From assembly GCA_015680685.1 (NCBI GenBank), contig MNCI01000952.1:562383-626382 (forward strand): a stretch of DNA of 64,000 nucleotides, read 5' to 3'. Source of the stretch: Gnetum montanum (Eukaryota > Streptophyta > Gnetopsida > Gnetales > Gnetaceae). How positions within the stretch are numbered: position 1 is the first letter of the stretch; each line of letters starts with the position of its first letter. Made by a program: the position numbers and the translations under genes. The notes under the pieces were generated by a model. It ran no database searches. It had not been told where the DNA came from and was given only the letters and a program-made list of their open reading frames with translations. Positions 46,060-57,861 of this stretch are shown here, in pieces.

Positions 46060-46870
46060 ATGGAGCATCTTTCTTTATTAGCTCGACCAACAATTTTTCA
46101 ATCTTAGAGACATTCTCTATGAATCACTGGTAATAGCCAATGTGTCCAAGGAATGACTAAACATCTTTAACAGTTTTCTATTAGCAAGTTATTTCTTGAA
46201 TGATCCTTATCTTTTCAAGGTCCACCTCAATCCCTACCTATGAAATTTTATGCCCCAATACAATGCTCTCTTGGATTATCAAATGGGTCTTTTACCAACT
46301 GAGTTGAAGATTCATCTCCATACATCTTTTAAGTACTTGCTCAAGGTGGTCCAAGGCTTGCTCAAATGTAGCACCATAGGTGGAGAAGTCATCCATGAAG
46401 ACTTCCATCCCATAACCAATTTGTTGTTGAAAAATGATCAAGATCAAGTGTTGGAATATTACAGGAGCATTACATAGATCAAAAGGCATGTTTTAATACA
46501 CAAAAGTCACCTAGGGACTCATGAATGTTATTTTGTCCTGATCCTCTAGCACGATCTAGATTTTGTTATAGCCATTATAAGCATCTAAAAAATTGTAATA
46601 GCAATGCATAGGTATAGTGTTTAACACTTGATCCAAAAATGGCAATGGAAAGTGATGTTTGAATTTTGCCATATTCAACATCTGAAAGTCGATATAGATC
46701 CACCACTTGCCACCTTTCTTTGGCACAATCATGAGTGGACTAACCCATTCACTATTTGCAATGGGATAGATAAACCCCTCCTTGAGGAGTTGTTCAATTT
46801 CCTCTCTGATGATTTGCTTCAATTTGGGATTCAACTACCGCTACAGCTACCTCTTTGACTTCATGGCTGG
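46060..46870 (-). pseudogene. E3 reverse transcriptase pseudogene
   Basis: Minus strand. 46834-46556 is open and carries NPKLKQIIREEIEQLLKEGF, VPKKGGKWWIYIDFQML, HFPLPFLDQVLNT and FLDAYNGYNKI. 46489-46292 carries FDLCNAPVIFQ and the active site VFMDDFSTYGATFEQAL with both Asp kept. The two pieces are separated by stops. It is the best preserved catalytic box of the three RTs. Confidence 0.85.
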
Positions 46871-47365
46871 ATCAGTGTTGATACAATGCTAAAATATCCT
46901 AGGATCAATCCCTATGAGATCAGGATATAACCAAGCAAAGGTTGTTAGCCATTTGTTAACTACCTTTAGCAGCATCTATTTCTGTTTAGGAGTAAGATTA
47001 GCATTGATTATTACTAGCTTATCATTCGTCAAAAATGCATACTCTATGCTAGTAGGTAGAGTTTTCAACTCTTAGGACTCTTATTTAAAATTTTCAAGGA
47101 TTTTCAACTTTTCCCAATAGCTATCATCATTTGCATTATCAGAGAGTTGGTGATGAACTTGCTCTAGTTTATCCATGCTTTCAATATAGGCACATGTCAA
47201 ATTCTCAATAGGTTCCATGCAAAGTGTGCTACCTCCAAGATCAACTATCAATCATTGGGTGCCCTCCTATTTTATGGCTACTGCGTACAAGCACTTTTGA
47301 ACTTTAGATTCATCTACACATTTTTTGCATGCTTTTATGGATTTTCTCTTGATAGACTAGAGTTT

Positions 47366-47884
47366 CTACACATAGTTGCACCTGGCATCGTTGTACATGA
47401 TGCATGGAACTCTCTTCTTCTCAATCTTTTCAAATTCATTCTCCATGGAAATTTTCAAGGAGTGATCTCTAATGTCCATTTTTACATCAATAATTCTCAA
47501 CCATGCCCTTCCCATAATAATTGGGAAGTCTCCCTTGTAGTTGTGAATCGTGATCACTAGAAAATTGGTAGGATAGGACCATCCATAAACAGTGGTCACA
47601 ATGTTCTCCATAAGTCCCAAAGGAACAGTGATTGACTAGTCTGTTAATTGTAGATGAATATTTCTCTTCTTGAGAGGTAGTAAGTTTTAGACTTTGTACA
47701 TGTCATGGGAAGTTAGATTAACATTGGAACTTGAATCAAGAAGAGCCTTACATGGCTTATGTCTAGCAATCTGCAAGTAGATGAGAGGACTTCTAGAGTC
47801 ATATCTTTTCTTAGGAAGGTTATCAGCCTCGATCCAATCATATACAACATGGGTTAACATGACAGTGCAAATCTTAGAAGGCAT
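47366..47884 (-). pseudogene. E3 aspartic protease pseudogene
   Basis: Minus strand. MLTHVVYDWIEADNLPKK, then ALLDSSSNVNLTSHDMYKV, where the D-S-G active site has become D-S-S as in E1. Then VYGWSYPTNFLVITIHN and FPIIMGRAWL (47620-47366). A stop separates the two parts. Confidence 0.75.
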
Positions 47885-48499
47885 TTAATTTAAAGGGCTC
47901 TCAAAAATATTTGATGCAAAGGATGATGGAGAGATAGGACAACTAGTCGCATTAGTTTATGAGGAATTTGGAGGACTATTGGATAAGAAGAATGGTCATT
48001 TTTGGGATTTGGGTTTCAAACTATTCAACTAGAAAGCTAGCTATAAGTTGACAGCCCTAGTAGTATTACATTGTTGCGACTATGGTGGATTTTTGCCTTG
48101 TATAGATGGAGTAGGAGGTAATTAGGTTGACGGTGGAGGAGCATGTGCTAAAGGATGAAAAGGATGATAGGGATATGAGGTTCTCCCTCTAGTAAATGAA
48201 GAATGACTTCTATGATACTCTGGAGGGTAGTCATGATGCTAAAAAGAAGTGTGACTAGAAGAGTCACACAGAAACATCAGTTACTAAACATAGTACCCAT
48301 ATGGATATGGCTACCTGTAAGGATACTGCTACCTTAGTAGTGGCATCCCCCATGACTATGGTTGTACCATTGTTGGTATTACTCATATAGTTATGGTGGA
48401 GCTCCATTTGGATAATAATTTTGTTGTTTTTGATGGAACTACCTGGATTTCCTTGAGGATAAGGTAATCTTTTGGATGCTTACCTTCTTGCTAGTCTAG

Positions 48500-50310
48500 G
48501 ATTCAACATGTAGACCCTAAATTCTAGCAACTGTGACATGACAGGGCAACATCACTTAGGATGTTTGTATTGGTAGATGTTACATCCACCATCATCATAT
48601 GAGTTTTTCTTTACAACTTCTTCTACTACAACAGCTTTGCCCTCATCCCTTTGGTAAGCACATTTAGCTTCTTTTTGCCTCCTATGGTTATGGTCACTAC
48701 TTTGCTCTCTTGATTTTTCTACAATTTTTAGAGTAGTTTGGAATTTTTCATCCAATGAATCCCACATTTTATATACTTTAGCTAAAATTTTAAATATATA
48801 TTTTTGAGTCAATAAGGTCTTTTTATTTACCACCGCATCAAGTGATGACTCCTCCTTGTTGTTGCAAAATTGAACCTCTATTTTTCTAATGGAAGGATCC
48901 CTATTATATTCCTTAGCACTTTTCCATTTTCTTAGCTATCCTTCTTCTTTTACTACCTACTTAATTAGCCTTTATATATGATGGACTCTAAGTTCTAATA
49001 GTCTTCCTTAGGCATAAACCCCAATAGTTCTTCTCATTTTTGATTTGAGTCCATCTATGATGTGGTGAAATTGTTCTTGCTAAGAATAATCATGGCCAAG
49101 GCATCGATGTATGAGAGAATAGTATTTACCCATGGGGACATCTAAGGGTTCATGTTTTTCTTACTTCCATCCTTGGATTTGCCTTCTCAAATTAGAAAAT
49201 TGGAAGTACATTTGGCATTCATCATTGAACAACTCTAACATTGTACTCCACTTGTGGATGGATTTTGGCTCCAAGGACCAATACCATCTTTCAACTTCCT
49301 TGATGAGTGTCCTGAGAAATAGCTTTAATTTCTACCAATCATTTTCAATATTTTGTAAAGCATAGGCATCGTGAAAGGCTTAAATATGTGTTTGTGGATC
49401 AAAGTTATATCCCCCCTTAAATTTGGGGATATTATTCATGTCAAGTCACTTGATCCAACTATCTTTCACATGCCTAGTTGAAATTTTTCTACCTTTGCAA
49501 TGTTTAGCATGCTTCGAGTTGCTAAAATAGGCTCATCATCATCATCATTATTTCGATAATGCCTATGATGGCCTCTACTACCTTTTCATTCATGATGGTC
49601 TTTATGATTATCATTGTCCTACTATTCACCTTCATCACGGTTGTTCTTTTTATTGAGTTTGTTAGAACCAGAAGAGGACGAAGAGGAAGAAGAGGGAGAA
49701 GGAATACCATCACCATGATATCCACCACCTCTTCTATGCTTTTCATGACCACGCTCATTAGTTTGCTTGTCATCTTGATGCTTGCCTAATTCCCTGCTTT
49801 GACTCCTACTTTTGCTTGAACCTAGATTGTTGATAGTGGACTGTAGCTTCAAGTTCAAGCCCCCATCACTAATATCAAGGGATGGAGAATCTTCATGTTG
49901 AGAACCCACAAATGGAGAATCCTCATTGTCATTTTGGTTGAGTAGGAAGAGGGGATTGGTGAATCATTTTCCCTTCATAGCCTCATGGTGCTTCTCCTGG
50001 TGTTAATTTCTCCTGTGTTGTGTTTCAGTGGGACAATAGTCCTGGTAGTCATAGTCATGCACAACATACTCTTCTTGAAGATCCTAGATGTCCAACTTCC
50101 TAAGAGTTTGGAGTAGCATCCCAGGCACAAATTGATCAGGAGGCATTACAATGTTTCCCTCCATATCTTGCCATCATAGGTGTTCATCTTGATGTAGGAT
50201 GAAGGTGAAATTAGGAACATACTCATCTAGATGATTATATATAACCTTGCATTCTTAAGGCACTAGCAGTTTAGTATCATCATGCCTATGAGAAGAAGAC
50301 ATTTTTCAAT
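48500..50310 (-). pseudogene. E3 gag pseudogene
   Basis: Minus strand. The N-terminal part has FTFILH- and EYVPNF-type sequence near 50210, then a His/Ser-rich low-complexity stretch (49760-49640, with a run of eight Ser). The Retrotrans_gag core is readable at 49460-48950 through frame breaks. The C-terminal piece 48833-48552 ends in a damaged zinc knuckle, C-N-I-Y-x3-H, where the second Cys is Tyr (TGT to TAT). Equivalent to E1 and E4 gag. Confidence 0.75.
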
Positions 50311-50439
50311 TACAATAAAATATATCAATGTGCTTAAATTATTATATTTATTTTGAGAATGATTTTGACCTTAGGGTTCATCTAGTGATGTTAATGATTT
50401 TCACTATGCCTAGATAGTACACGTTTCAAATAAAAAGAG

Positions 50440-50457
50440 TACCAAGAAATGATGCCA
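50440..50457 (-). promoter_or_regulatory. E3 primer-binding site (tRNA-Asp type, decayed)
   Basis: The minus strand reads TGGCATCATTTCTTGGTA. There are about seven differences from the tRNA-Asp complement, but position and spacing are kept. Confidence 0.6.
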
Positions 50458-50458
50458 A

Positions 50459-51361
50459 TGATGAACGATGAGTACCCCTACGCTCAACCATACAAATCAC
50501 TAAGCGTCCACGTGTGATCTAGTTGAATTTTGTGGACTTTATGTCTTCCTGTACACTAGCCTCTAGAAAGTAAACTTACCCTAATAGTCATTCATTATTT
50601 TTCTAATTACACTTGTGATATGTAAAGGTATGGTTACGTGTAATCGAGGCATATGATTTTTATTATTTTTATGTTTTATGTTTGGGTTCTTAAAATAAAG
50701 GATGAAAAGAATGAAGTAATTTAATTGCTAATTTAATCTAACTAACTATAGCTAACGAATCCTAAGATAAGCATTTGTTCCCACTTGCTATACACATCCT
50801 AAACATGTTTAGCACTATTGAGTTACCAAATGTTAAGCGTTACTAGGATTACCAAGTATCAAGTGCATGCTCGAAGTGATCGTACTTATATGCTTAATTA
50901 ATCACTACTTAATCTAGCTTAGTTTAGCCTAATTAATTATTTAATTACTTAAAACATTAAAGGAAATCACATAAAACATTAAATGCACAAATAAATAATT
51001 AATCTATTTCAAAGTGCTGCAATGTTTATCAAAAAGCTCATATTTATTATTGAACACACTACTATGCTTAGGTACAACAATGCTTGAATAAAGATCTACA
51101 CACTCTTGACTCCTATTGCGTGCACTTAGAAAATATTCTAACTTTCAAATGACAAAACTGCAAGAGCTCCACTACAAGTATGATAGGGAATACCATAAAC
51201 ATGGTAGGTGAGTGCGCATTTATAGGCAAAAACTAGCACTACATTAATGGGTACACATCAACGTATGAAATCATGCGTCGATGATGCCTAGTCGATGAGG
51301 CCTAGTCAATGGGGCCTAGTTGATGGGGTCCAGTCAGCATAGCCAATCCATGATTCATCAC
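50459..51361 (-). repeat. E3 5' LTR
   Basis: TGATGAACGATGAG to GATTCATCA. It carries the TTGACTAGGCC-type U3 repeats at about 51275-51340 and the TATA box at 51218-51225 (minus strand). Confidence 0.9.
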
Positions 51362-51589
51362 ATACAATCTCCTAAATTCATACTATGGGAACTCGGAGGA
51401 AAATATTGCAACTCTAAAGAAATCAAATTGCAAGAGCTTCACAATGCTATGAACTTAGGTGTCATAAATACAGTTGGTGCATGCATTTATATAAGCTTTG
51501 CTTATGTTAGTTTCAATACATAACATGTGTTGATGGGGATATGTTGACAAGGCTACGTCGATGCAGTCTGTATATATGATGCTTAATCA
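51362..51589 (-). repeat. E5 LTR copy B, right part
   Basis: Resumes at CATACAATCTCC, matching copy A from about 36904 on. Ends CTTAATCA before TTAGG. Confidence 0.82.
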
Positions 51590-51594
51590 TTAGG

Positions 51595-52438
51595 AAAAAA
51601 GATTGATATTTCTAATGAAAATGATGAAGAGATTAAAAGCTTCTTTGTTGAAAATAATATGAATCCTAGACCTTAACCTAGAGTTTTAGTAGAAGTAACA
51701 GAGGTTGAGGAAATGTTAATTGCTAGAGTAAATCTAGTTCTACAAGTTATATATGCTATTGATGGACAATTTAAATACAAAGGTCATACTATAAGCTTTT
51801 TTCAAGATGTATTAGAGGTGGTTATGAAGTTACCTCATAGAATTTAAAAATATATTTTTTTCTCATCTTGAGAAAAACTAATCAAATAGGTACACCATAT
51901 AACTTCATTTTCAATAAAAATGGGTCTATAACACCTTGAATTTTAAAGTAGAAAATGATTCATACTATCATAACATCCAAATTGATATGCATTCCTTAGA
52001 TAATATTGAGATTAAAATCTTTCACTAGATTCTCCATGTCACTTTGTTAGATGAAGAAGGTAAGATGGGATTGCATTTTGATAGTCTAGTGTTGGAGACA
52101 GATAAAGAAAACATCATTATTCACACTTTCTCAGTTACACTATGTCCCCCATGATAATAAAAGAGATTGCTTGGATAAGAACATGGCTTTGGAATCCATC
52201 AATGCAAAGCTCTAATATTACATAATGACCTTCAATATCAAGCTCTCCTATTAATGAATAAAACACTGTCAGAATGCGTCCTATAGAATTTCCAACACTT
52301 TTTCCTAAGGGGAAATGTGATTTTCTTGATAGAAGTTTCAAAGATGTAAAGTTGCATATATATGCTAAGCATTTGATTTGGTACAAGGATGAAAGATTTA
52401 GGGGTCATAAAAATTTCAAGTAGTTTATACTCATATAC
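51595..52438 (+). pseudogene. Helitron helicase gene, segment 2
   Basis: Continues segment 1 in frame across the TTAGG site (CKLG then KKIDISNENDEEI). It has the hallmark motifs of the DUF6570-type Helitron N-terminus: VEEMLIARVNLVLQV, GQFKYKGHTISFFQDV and LPHRI, then LNFKVENDSYYHNIQIDM, GLHFDSLVLETDKENII and, just before the E4 insertion, WYKDERFRGHKNFK. Several stops and small frame changes occur. The last five bases, TATAC, are the E4 target duplication. The family is inferred from motif memory. Confidence 0.8.
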
Positions 52439-53097
52439 TGATGAACCACGATATTGGGGCCATGATATCGAATCTACGATATCGGGTCCACGATATCGGA
52501 GCTTGCCATGCGATGTTGAATACCTGATATTATGTCCTACCTCATTGCCTATAAATAAGAGGTGGGCACACTTGGTTTGTAGAGTTAATTTTAGTCTCTT
52601 ACCCAAACTCTTACCTTTTCTCCCTCTCAGAGTTAGAATTATTTCTGCATGCCCGTAGTAGGAGTCATACAATGAATGGATCTTTATTCGAGCATTGTGT
52701 ACCTAAGCACACCTTGTGTATGGCAATAAAGATGAACTTTGTTATAAACCTTGTAGCATTTAGAATAGATTAATTAATGTTATTTTCAATTATTTAATGC
52801 TTTTCTTAGTTAATTAATGCTCTCTCTTTCTCACCCTACAACTCTCCTAAGTAAGCACACTTAGTATGATCACTTTGAGCATGCATGTAACACTTGGTAA
52901 CCCAGTAACGATTAGCATTTGGTAATCCCAGTAGTGTTGCACTAGTTCAGGATGTGTACGNCTTGGAAAAACAACGATTGATCAACCCATTCTTGTTCCA
53001 CAAGGAGCATAGGCACTTAGTCCTTGGAATTCGATTGTATTGTGTGTGTATTCTCGTATTCGTATGGTTGGGTGTAGGGATACCTCGCCACTCATCA
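52439..53097 (+). repeat. E4 5' LTR (internal assembly loss)
   Basis: TGATGAACCACG to CTCATCA. U3 has four GATATCG-type motifs (52449-52502). Compared with the other LTR, 187 bp are missing at the single N (52961), matching 61451-61637. Confidence 0.9.
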
Positions 53098-53098
53098 T

Positions 53099-53116
53099 TG
53101 GTGCTGTTGGTGGGGA
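53099..53116 (+). promoter_or_regulatory. E4 primer-binding site (tRNA-Asp type)
   Basis: TGGTGCTGTTGGTGGGGA, four differences from the tRNA-Asp complement. Confidence 0.75.
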
Positions 53117-53235
53117 CTTTATTGTTTGTGCGCTAACTAGAACATAGGAAATATTTCACAACATTGGAATGAACCCTTAGGGCTGGTTAAAGAAAATAAT
53201 AATATATAATACATTGCACACTAAATAGACAATCA

Positions 53236-55111
53236 TGTCTCCTTCTTTGTATGAAAGTGTTTCACCGCCTAGGTCTGATACAAGTAACAATTAGAGGTGT
53301 AGTACACATGATAATCCACTAGTCCCTCAACAATTTCATGTGGTATATGGTCATCCTGATGAATATGTACCGAACTTTACCTTTATCCTCCACTAGGATG
53401 AACAACTATGTTGGCGAGATTTAGAAGGTAACATAGTGTTACCTCCTGATCGTTTAGTCCCAGGCATGCTTCTTCCTGATCTTACACAAATTGGCATACA
53501 ACACTTATAGGTAGAGTACATTGTGCATGATCAGGACTTGAGAGAGTATCAACCCACAGACACACAACGTTAAAGGAATTTGCAACAGGAGAGATGTCAT
53601 GAATCCATGAAGGAAAAGTTATCACAGAATGTTCCACATGTCCTAAGCGAGAATGAGGGTGGTGAACCTGCCTCAGGCAGTCGTCCACATAAGGATGTTC
53701 CTCCTATTGACTTTGATCAAGGGGTTGTGTATCAAAATCTTTACCCAACTATCCATAACCCAAATTATGGTACCAATAGACACAAAGGGTTTGATAAAGG
53801 AACATGAATACATGACAAAGATGGACATGATGATTGTAATTTTGATCGAGGCCATGACCACCGAAGAGAAGGAAGCAGGCACCAACATGGTGATAGTCCT
53901 CTTTCTTCTTCACCTTCATTATCTCCTTCACCCTCTCCTTCAGGTTCTGGATGTGATCATAAGGAAAAAGACCATGAGGATAAGGGTAAACGAAATGAGA
54001 TTCATAGATGAAACAGTCGAGAAAGGGGATGAGGGCACTCTAGAGAAACACATTGTAAAAGAAGGGAGAGTAGGGAACAACATAGGCATCATAGACGCCA
54101 CAGACGGGATGATCACGATGAATCCCTATTCACTACTCGAAGTATGCTAGACATAACTAAGGCCGTTAGGATCCCAACAAGACACCAAAAGGATAGTAGG
54201 ATCAAGAGATTAGATATGAACAACATCCCATAATTTGAAGGAGGATATAATGCTGATCCTCAAAATCATCTACAAGAATTTCATGATGCATGTGCCTTAC
54301 AAAATATAGAAAGTGAATGGCAAAAAATTAAGTTGTTCCCATGGATACTAGTTAAAGAAGCGGAGAACTAGTACCAGTTCTTAGAACCAGAATCCATTTG
54401 TAGGTGGAGTACCATGTTAGAATTGTTCAACGATAAGTACCAAAAATACTCTCAAGTGTCCAACTTGTGAAAGAAAATTCAAGGTTGGAAATAAGGAGAA
54501 CATGAACCCTTGGATGCAGCCATGGGCCAATATTATGCACTATTACATCGTTGTCTTGGAAATGGTTATTCGTAAAGGGATCAACTACGCCATCTCATAG
54601 ATGGGCTTAAGCATGAAACATGAAGAACCCTTGGGACATATGCCCAAGGGAGGTTATCTGAGCTTAAGACCCATCAAGTTCAAAGATTATTGGAGCAAGT
54701 TGCTAAAGCAGAAGGTGAGCTAAAGAAAAGAGAGAGTGCGGAGGAATATAATAGAGATCCTTCCCTCTGAAAGAGGGGAGTAAGATTCTGTGAGGAAGAA
54801 GAAAAGTCATCACTAGAAGAGATGGTGAATAAGAAAATCTTGCCTATCCAAAAATTAGCATTGGAAGTATGGGAAAAGGTAGACCAAATGTGGGATTCCC
54901 TAGATGATAGATTTTAAATCATTCTTAAAATAGTAGAGGAGTCTAGAGAGCAAGGTATTGATCACGAAAAAAGAAAAAAAAAGAGAAACTGAACATGCAC
55001 GTAACAAGGGTAAGGGTAACGTTGCCATCATCAAAGAAGTTGTGGATTCAGATATAGACAATGATAGTGGATGTGAGATATGCCAATATGACCATCTTAA
55101 GGGAGGTCGCC
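53236..55111 (+). pseudogene. E4 gag pseudogene
   Basis: Capsid precursor with stops and frame changes. HVVYGHPDEYVPNFTFILH (about 53335-53395) aligns with the E1 start region. A Ser/Pro-rich low-complexity part follows (about 53900-53960). The core (54215-54760) is readable as FEGGYNADP, WQKIKLFPW, CRWSTMLELFNDKYQ and GEHEPLDAAMGQYYALL across several frames. The zinc knuckle near 55074 reads C-E-I-C-x3-H-x4-R, so the last Cys is lost. The C-terminal part is missing at the artefact that follows. Confidence 0.73.
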
Positions 55112-55478
55112 CTATAATCTCACATCTGTAGGAGTCTGGGGTGTATGCACTCAACCCACGATTAAACAAAAGGTAAACACCCTGAAAGTTACCTTATCCT
55201 CAAGGTAACCCAAGGCAGTTCTACCAACCTTTAACATATTATCCAAGTGGAACTTCACCATAACCAATCGAGCAGTATCAACAGTGGTAATACCCACAAT
55301 CATGGGGAATGCCANGCTCGATTGGTTATGGTGAAGTTCCACTTGGATAATATGTTAAAGGTTGGTAGAACTGCCTTGGGTTACCTTGAGGATAAGGTAA
55401 CTTTCAGGGTGTTTACCTTTTGTTTAATCGTGGGTTGAGTGCATACACCCCAGACTCCTACAGATGTGAGATTATAGN
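55112..55478. other. Assembly artefact: inverted copy between two single Ns
   Basis: 55316-55477 is the exact-length (162-bp) reverse complement of 55112-55273, bounded by N at 55315 and 55478. It replaces the expected last part of gag, several hundred bases in E1. Any protein read here is spurious. Confidence 0.92.
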
Positions 55479-55483
55479 ACCTT

Positions 55484-56000
55484 TAACCCAAAAACCATAC
55501 TCAATGCATACGGCAATGTTAACTCATGTCGTCACCAATTGGATAAAATCTAGCCATCTTCCTAGGAAATTCTCTAATCCTAGGAGTCCTCTGATATATC
55601 TACAAATCGCTGGAAACGAACTGTGCAAGGCTCTTTTGGATTCAGGTTCTGGTGTCAACTTAATTTCTCAAGAAATGTACAAAGCTTGAAACTTTCCTCT
55701 GCTAAAAAAGAGTAACGTCCGTTTAGAGTTGGCCGACCACTCCATCACTGTCCCATTAGGGCTAGTGCAGGACATTGTCACCATTGTTTGTGGGTGGTCA
55801 TACCCAGCTGACTTCCTAGTGATTCAGGTGAACAACGGTAAGGGGGACTTCCCAATCATAATGGGAAGGGCATGTCTAAGCACCATTGATGCATGCCTAT
55901 GAATCTACAATCTTTCCCTAGAAATATCAAAGGAAAATACATTCAGAAAGATTGAGAAGAAGAAAGTTCCATGCATTGCATACAGTGACATAGGGTGTAA
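55484..56000 (+). pseudogene. E4 aspartic protease pseudogene
   Basis: MLTHVVTNWIKSSHLPRK, then ALLDSGSGVNLISQEMYKA with an intact D-S-G active site (the only one of the three), a stop, then GWSYPADFLVIQVNN and GDFPIIMGRACL. A second stop follows at about 55900. Least damaged protease in the window. Confidence 0.8.
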
Positions 56001-56309
56001 TTGTATGCAAAGGTCATGGTTTGTGCAAAGTTTAACATTGCCTACATGCAATTAGTGTACACAAGTGATCAACATACAAAGATGCATGTATGTAGTATCC
56101 ACACGATAGAAAGGCACCCACTGGCTGACAATTGATCAAGAAAGTAGTTCAATCATATGCATGGAACTAACTGAGGGTTTGACTTACACTTACATTGATA
56201 GCATAGACGCATTAGAGCAAGTCCATCGTCAACTTCCAATTCTTAGCCTTGAAAATATCAACTAGGGGAAGTTGGAAATCCTTGAGAAATTTAAGTAGGA
56301 GCTCCTCGA

Positions 56310-57400
56310 GTTGAAACCATTATCCACCGGTATGGAATACACGTTTCTTAAAAATGGAAAATGGGTAATTATTAACATAAAGCTTGCTCCTCAGCAAAAA
56401 CAAAGACTGTTGAAAGTGATAAATAAATGGTCGAAAGCCTTTATTTGGTCATATCTCGAATTAACTAGAATAGATCCTAGGATATGCCAATATAGGATTT
56501 ACATTGACCCCTACATGAAGCCTTGAAGACAACCGTAGAAGCGATTGAACCCAAAGTTGAAGTAAGTAGTTAAGAAAGAAATTGAATAGCTTCTAAAAGC
56601 TAGGTTCATCTACCCCATTGCTGATAGAGAATGGGTTAGCTCCTTAGTTGTACTGCCCAAAAAGGGAAACAAATGGAGGGTGTGCATAGATTTCAGGCTA
56701 CTAAACATGGAAACATTCAAGGACCACTTTTCATTACCATTCATTGACCAAGTCTTAGACACCATTTTAGGGCATTGCTACTATAGTTTTCTGGATGGGT
56801 ACAATGGGTACAACCAAATACAAATAGCCCCAAAATACAAAGCCAAGACTATGTTCACCAATCCTTGGGGAACATTTGGATACAAATAGATGTTGTTTGG
56901 CTTGTACAATGCCCTTGCAACGTTTCAACGGTTAGTTCTAAGCATATTCCAGCAGTAGATAGGAAACAGTGTAGAGGTCTTCATGAACAACTTCTCCACC
57001 TACGAAGTAAACTTTGATCAAGCCTTGGACCGGTTAGAGCAAGTATTAAAACAATGTGTAGAAACTAATTTAAGGCTCAACTAGTAGAAAAGCCATTTGA
57101 TGGTCCAAGAAGGTGTAGTATTAGGGCATAAGATCTCACAAATAGGGATAGAGGTAGACCTTGAAAAGATCAAAGTCATCCAAGGAATCACCCATCGACT
57201 AGAAACTGTAAAAGATATCTGGTCATTCATTGGACACATTGGCTACTACAAACACTTTATTGAGAAATTTTCAATGGTTGCAAAATCATTAGTTGAATTA
57301 ATGACAAAGGACGTACCTTTCGAATGGACCAGGGAATGCGAACTCACTTTCCAAACTTTAAAAAAGAAGCTTGTGGAAACACCTATTCTACAAGCTCCTG
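56310..57400 (+). pseudogene. E4 reverse transcriptase pseudogene
   Basis: Ty3/gypsy RT with about ten stops but long open pieces (56311-56526, 56680-56889, 57097-57405). Motifs: VVLPKKGNKWRVCIDFRLLN, HFSLPFIDQVLDT, FLDGYNGYNQIQIAP, WGTFGYK, FGLYNALATFQ (family FGLCNAPATFQ). The active site F-M-D-D reads F-M-N-N at about 56983-56994, so it is dead. The connection region VLGHKISQIGIEVDLEKI and IRSFIGH-type WSFIGHIGYYKHFI follow. Confidence 0.86.
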
Positions 57401-57423
57401 ACTAGTCCAGGCCATTCCACATA

Positions 57424-57861
57424 ATGACTGACGCATCCAGCTATGCTTTAGGAGCCGTACTTACACAGTTAGATGATCAAAAAAATTTTTATTACATCCA
57501 CTATGCAATTAGAAGTATTGATGGTGCACAACTTAACTACACAACAACAGAGAAAGAATTAATGGCTGTAGTGTTTACACTAGAAAAATTTAGGCACTAT
57601 GTCTTGGGCTATAAGGTATTCATACACATGGATCATAGTGTAATAAGGTTGCTAATAAATAAGCCAATGGTAAGCTTTCGCATCATACGATGGCTTGTAA
57701 TCTTACAAGAGTTCGATCTTACAATGATCGATTGTAAAGGCATCGAGAATGTAGTTGTTGATCATTTATCTCGGTTGCAATGCGACAATAAAGAGGATAA
57801 GTATCCAATTTCTAACTACTTCCCAGATGAACTCCTCTTTGCAAGTGTATTAAATAATTAG
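57424..57861 (+). pseudogene. E4 RNase H, 145-codon open stretch
   Basis: Open from MTDASSYALGAVLTQL through LNYTTTEKELMAVVFTLEKF and the VFIHMDHSVIRLL block (D kept) to GIENVVVDHLSRLQC. The four acidic residues of the fold (D in TDA, E in TEKEL, D in MDH, D in VDH) are all present, so this domain alone looks intact. It was part of the pol polyprotein and cannot be made normally because of stops upstream. Confidence 0.8.

Larger units (their letters stand above)
37746..51361 (-). mobile_element. E3: Athila-like Ty3/gypsy LTR retrotransposon
   Basis: 13.6 kb on the minus strand, with a perfect target duplication CATAC (37741-37745 and 51362-51366). It has 5' LTR, tRNA-Asp-type primer site, gag, protease, RT, RNase H, integrase, a spacer with a 515-bp tandem duplication, a putative internal promoter, ORF3, polypurine tract and 3' LTR. 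It is the most complete element in the window and has the same plan as E1. All ORFs are broken. Confidence 0.92.
36266..51589 (-). mobile_element. E5: two adjacent LTRs with no interior, split by E3
   Basis: TGATGAGTAGC at the left and CTTAATCA at the right are flanked by a perfect 5-bp duplication TTAGG (36261-36265 and 51590-51594). Between the ends are two head-to-tail LTR copies, and E3 sits within the second. No primer site, gag or pol remains, so the interior was deleted. Removing E5 restores the Helitron reading frame. Confidence 0.82.

Noticed and set aside
55151-55689. Repeated small proteins on opposite strands
   Set aside because: Created by the inverted assembly artefact at 55112-55478.
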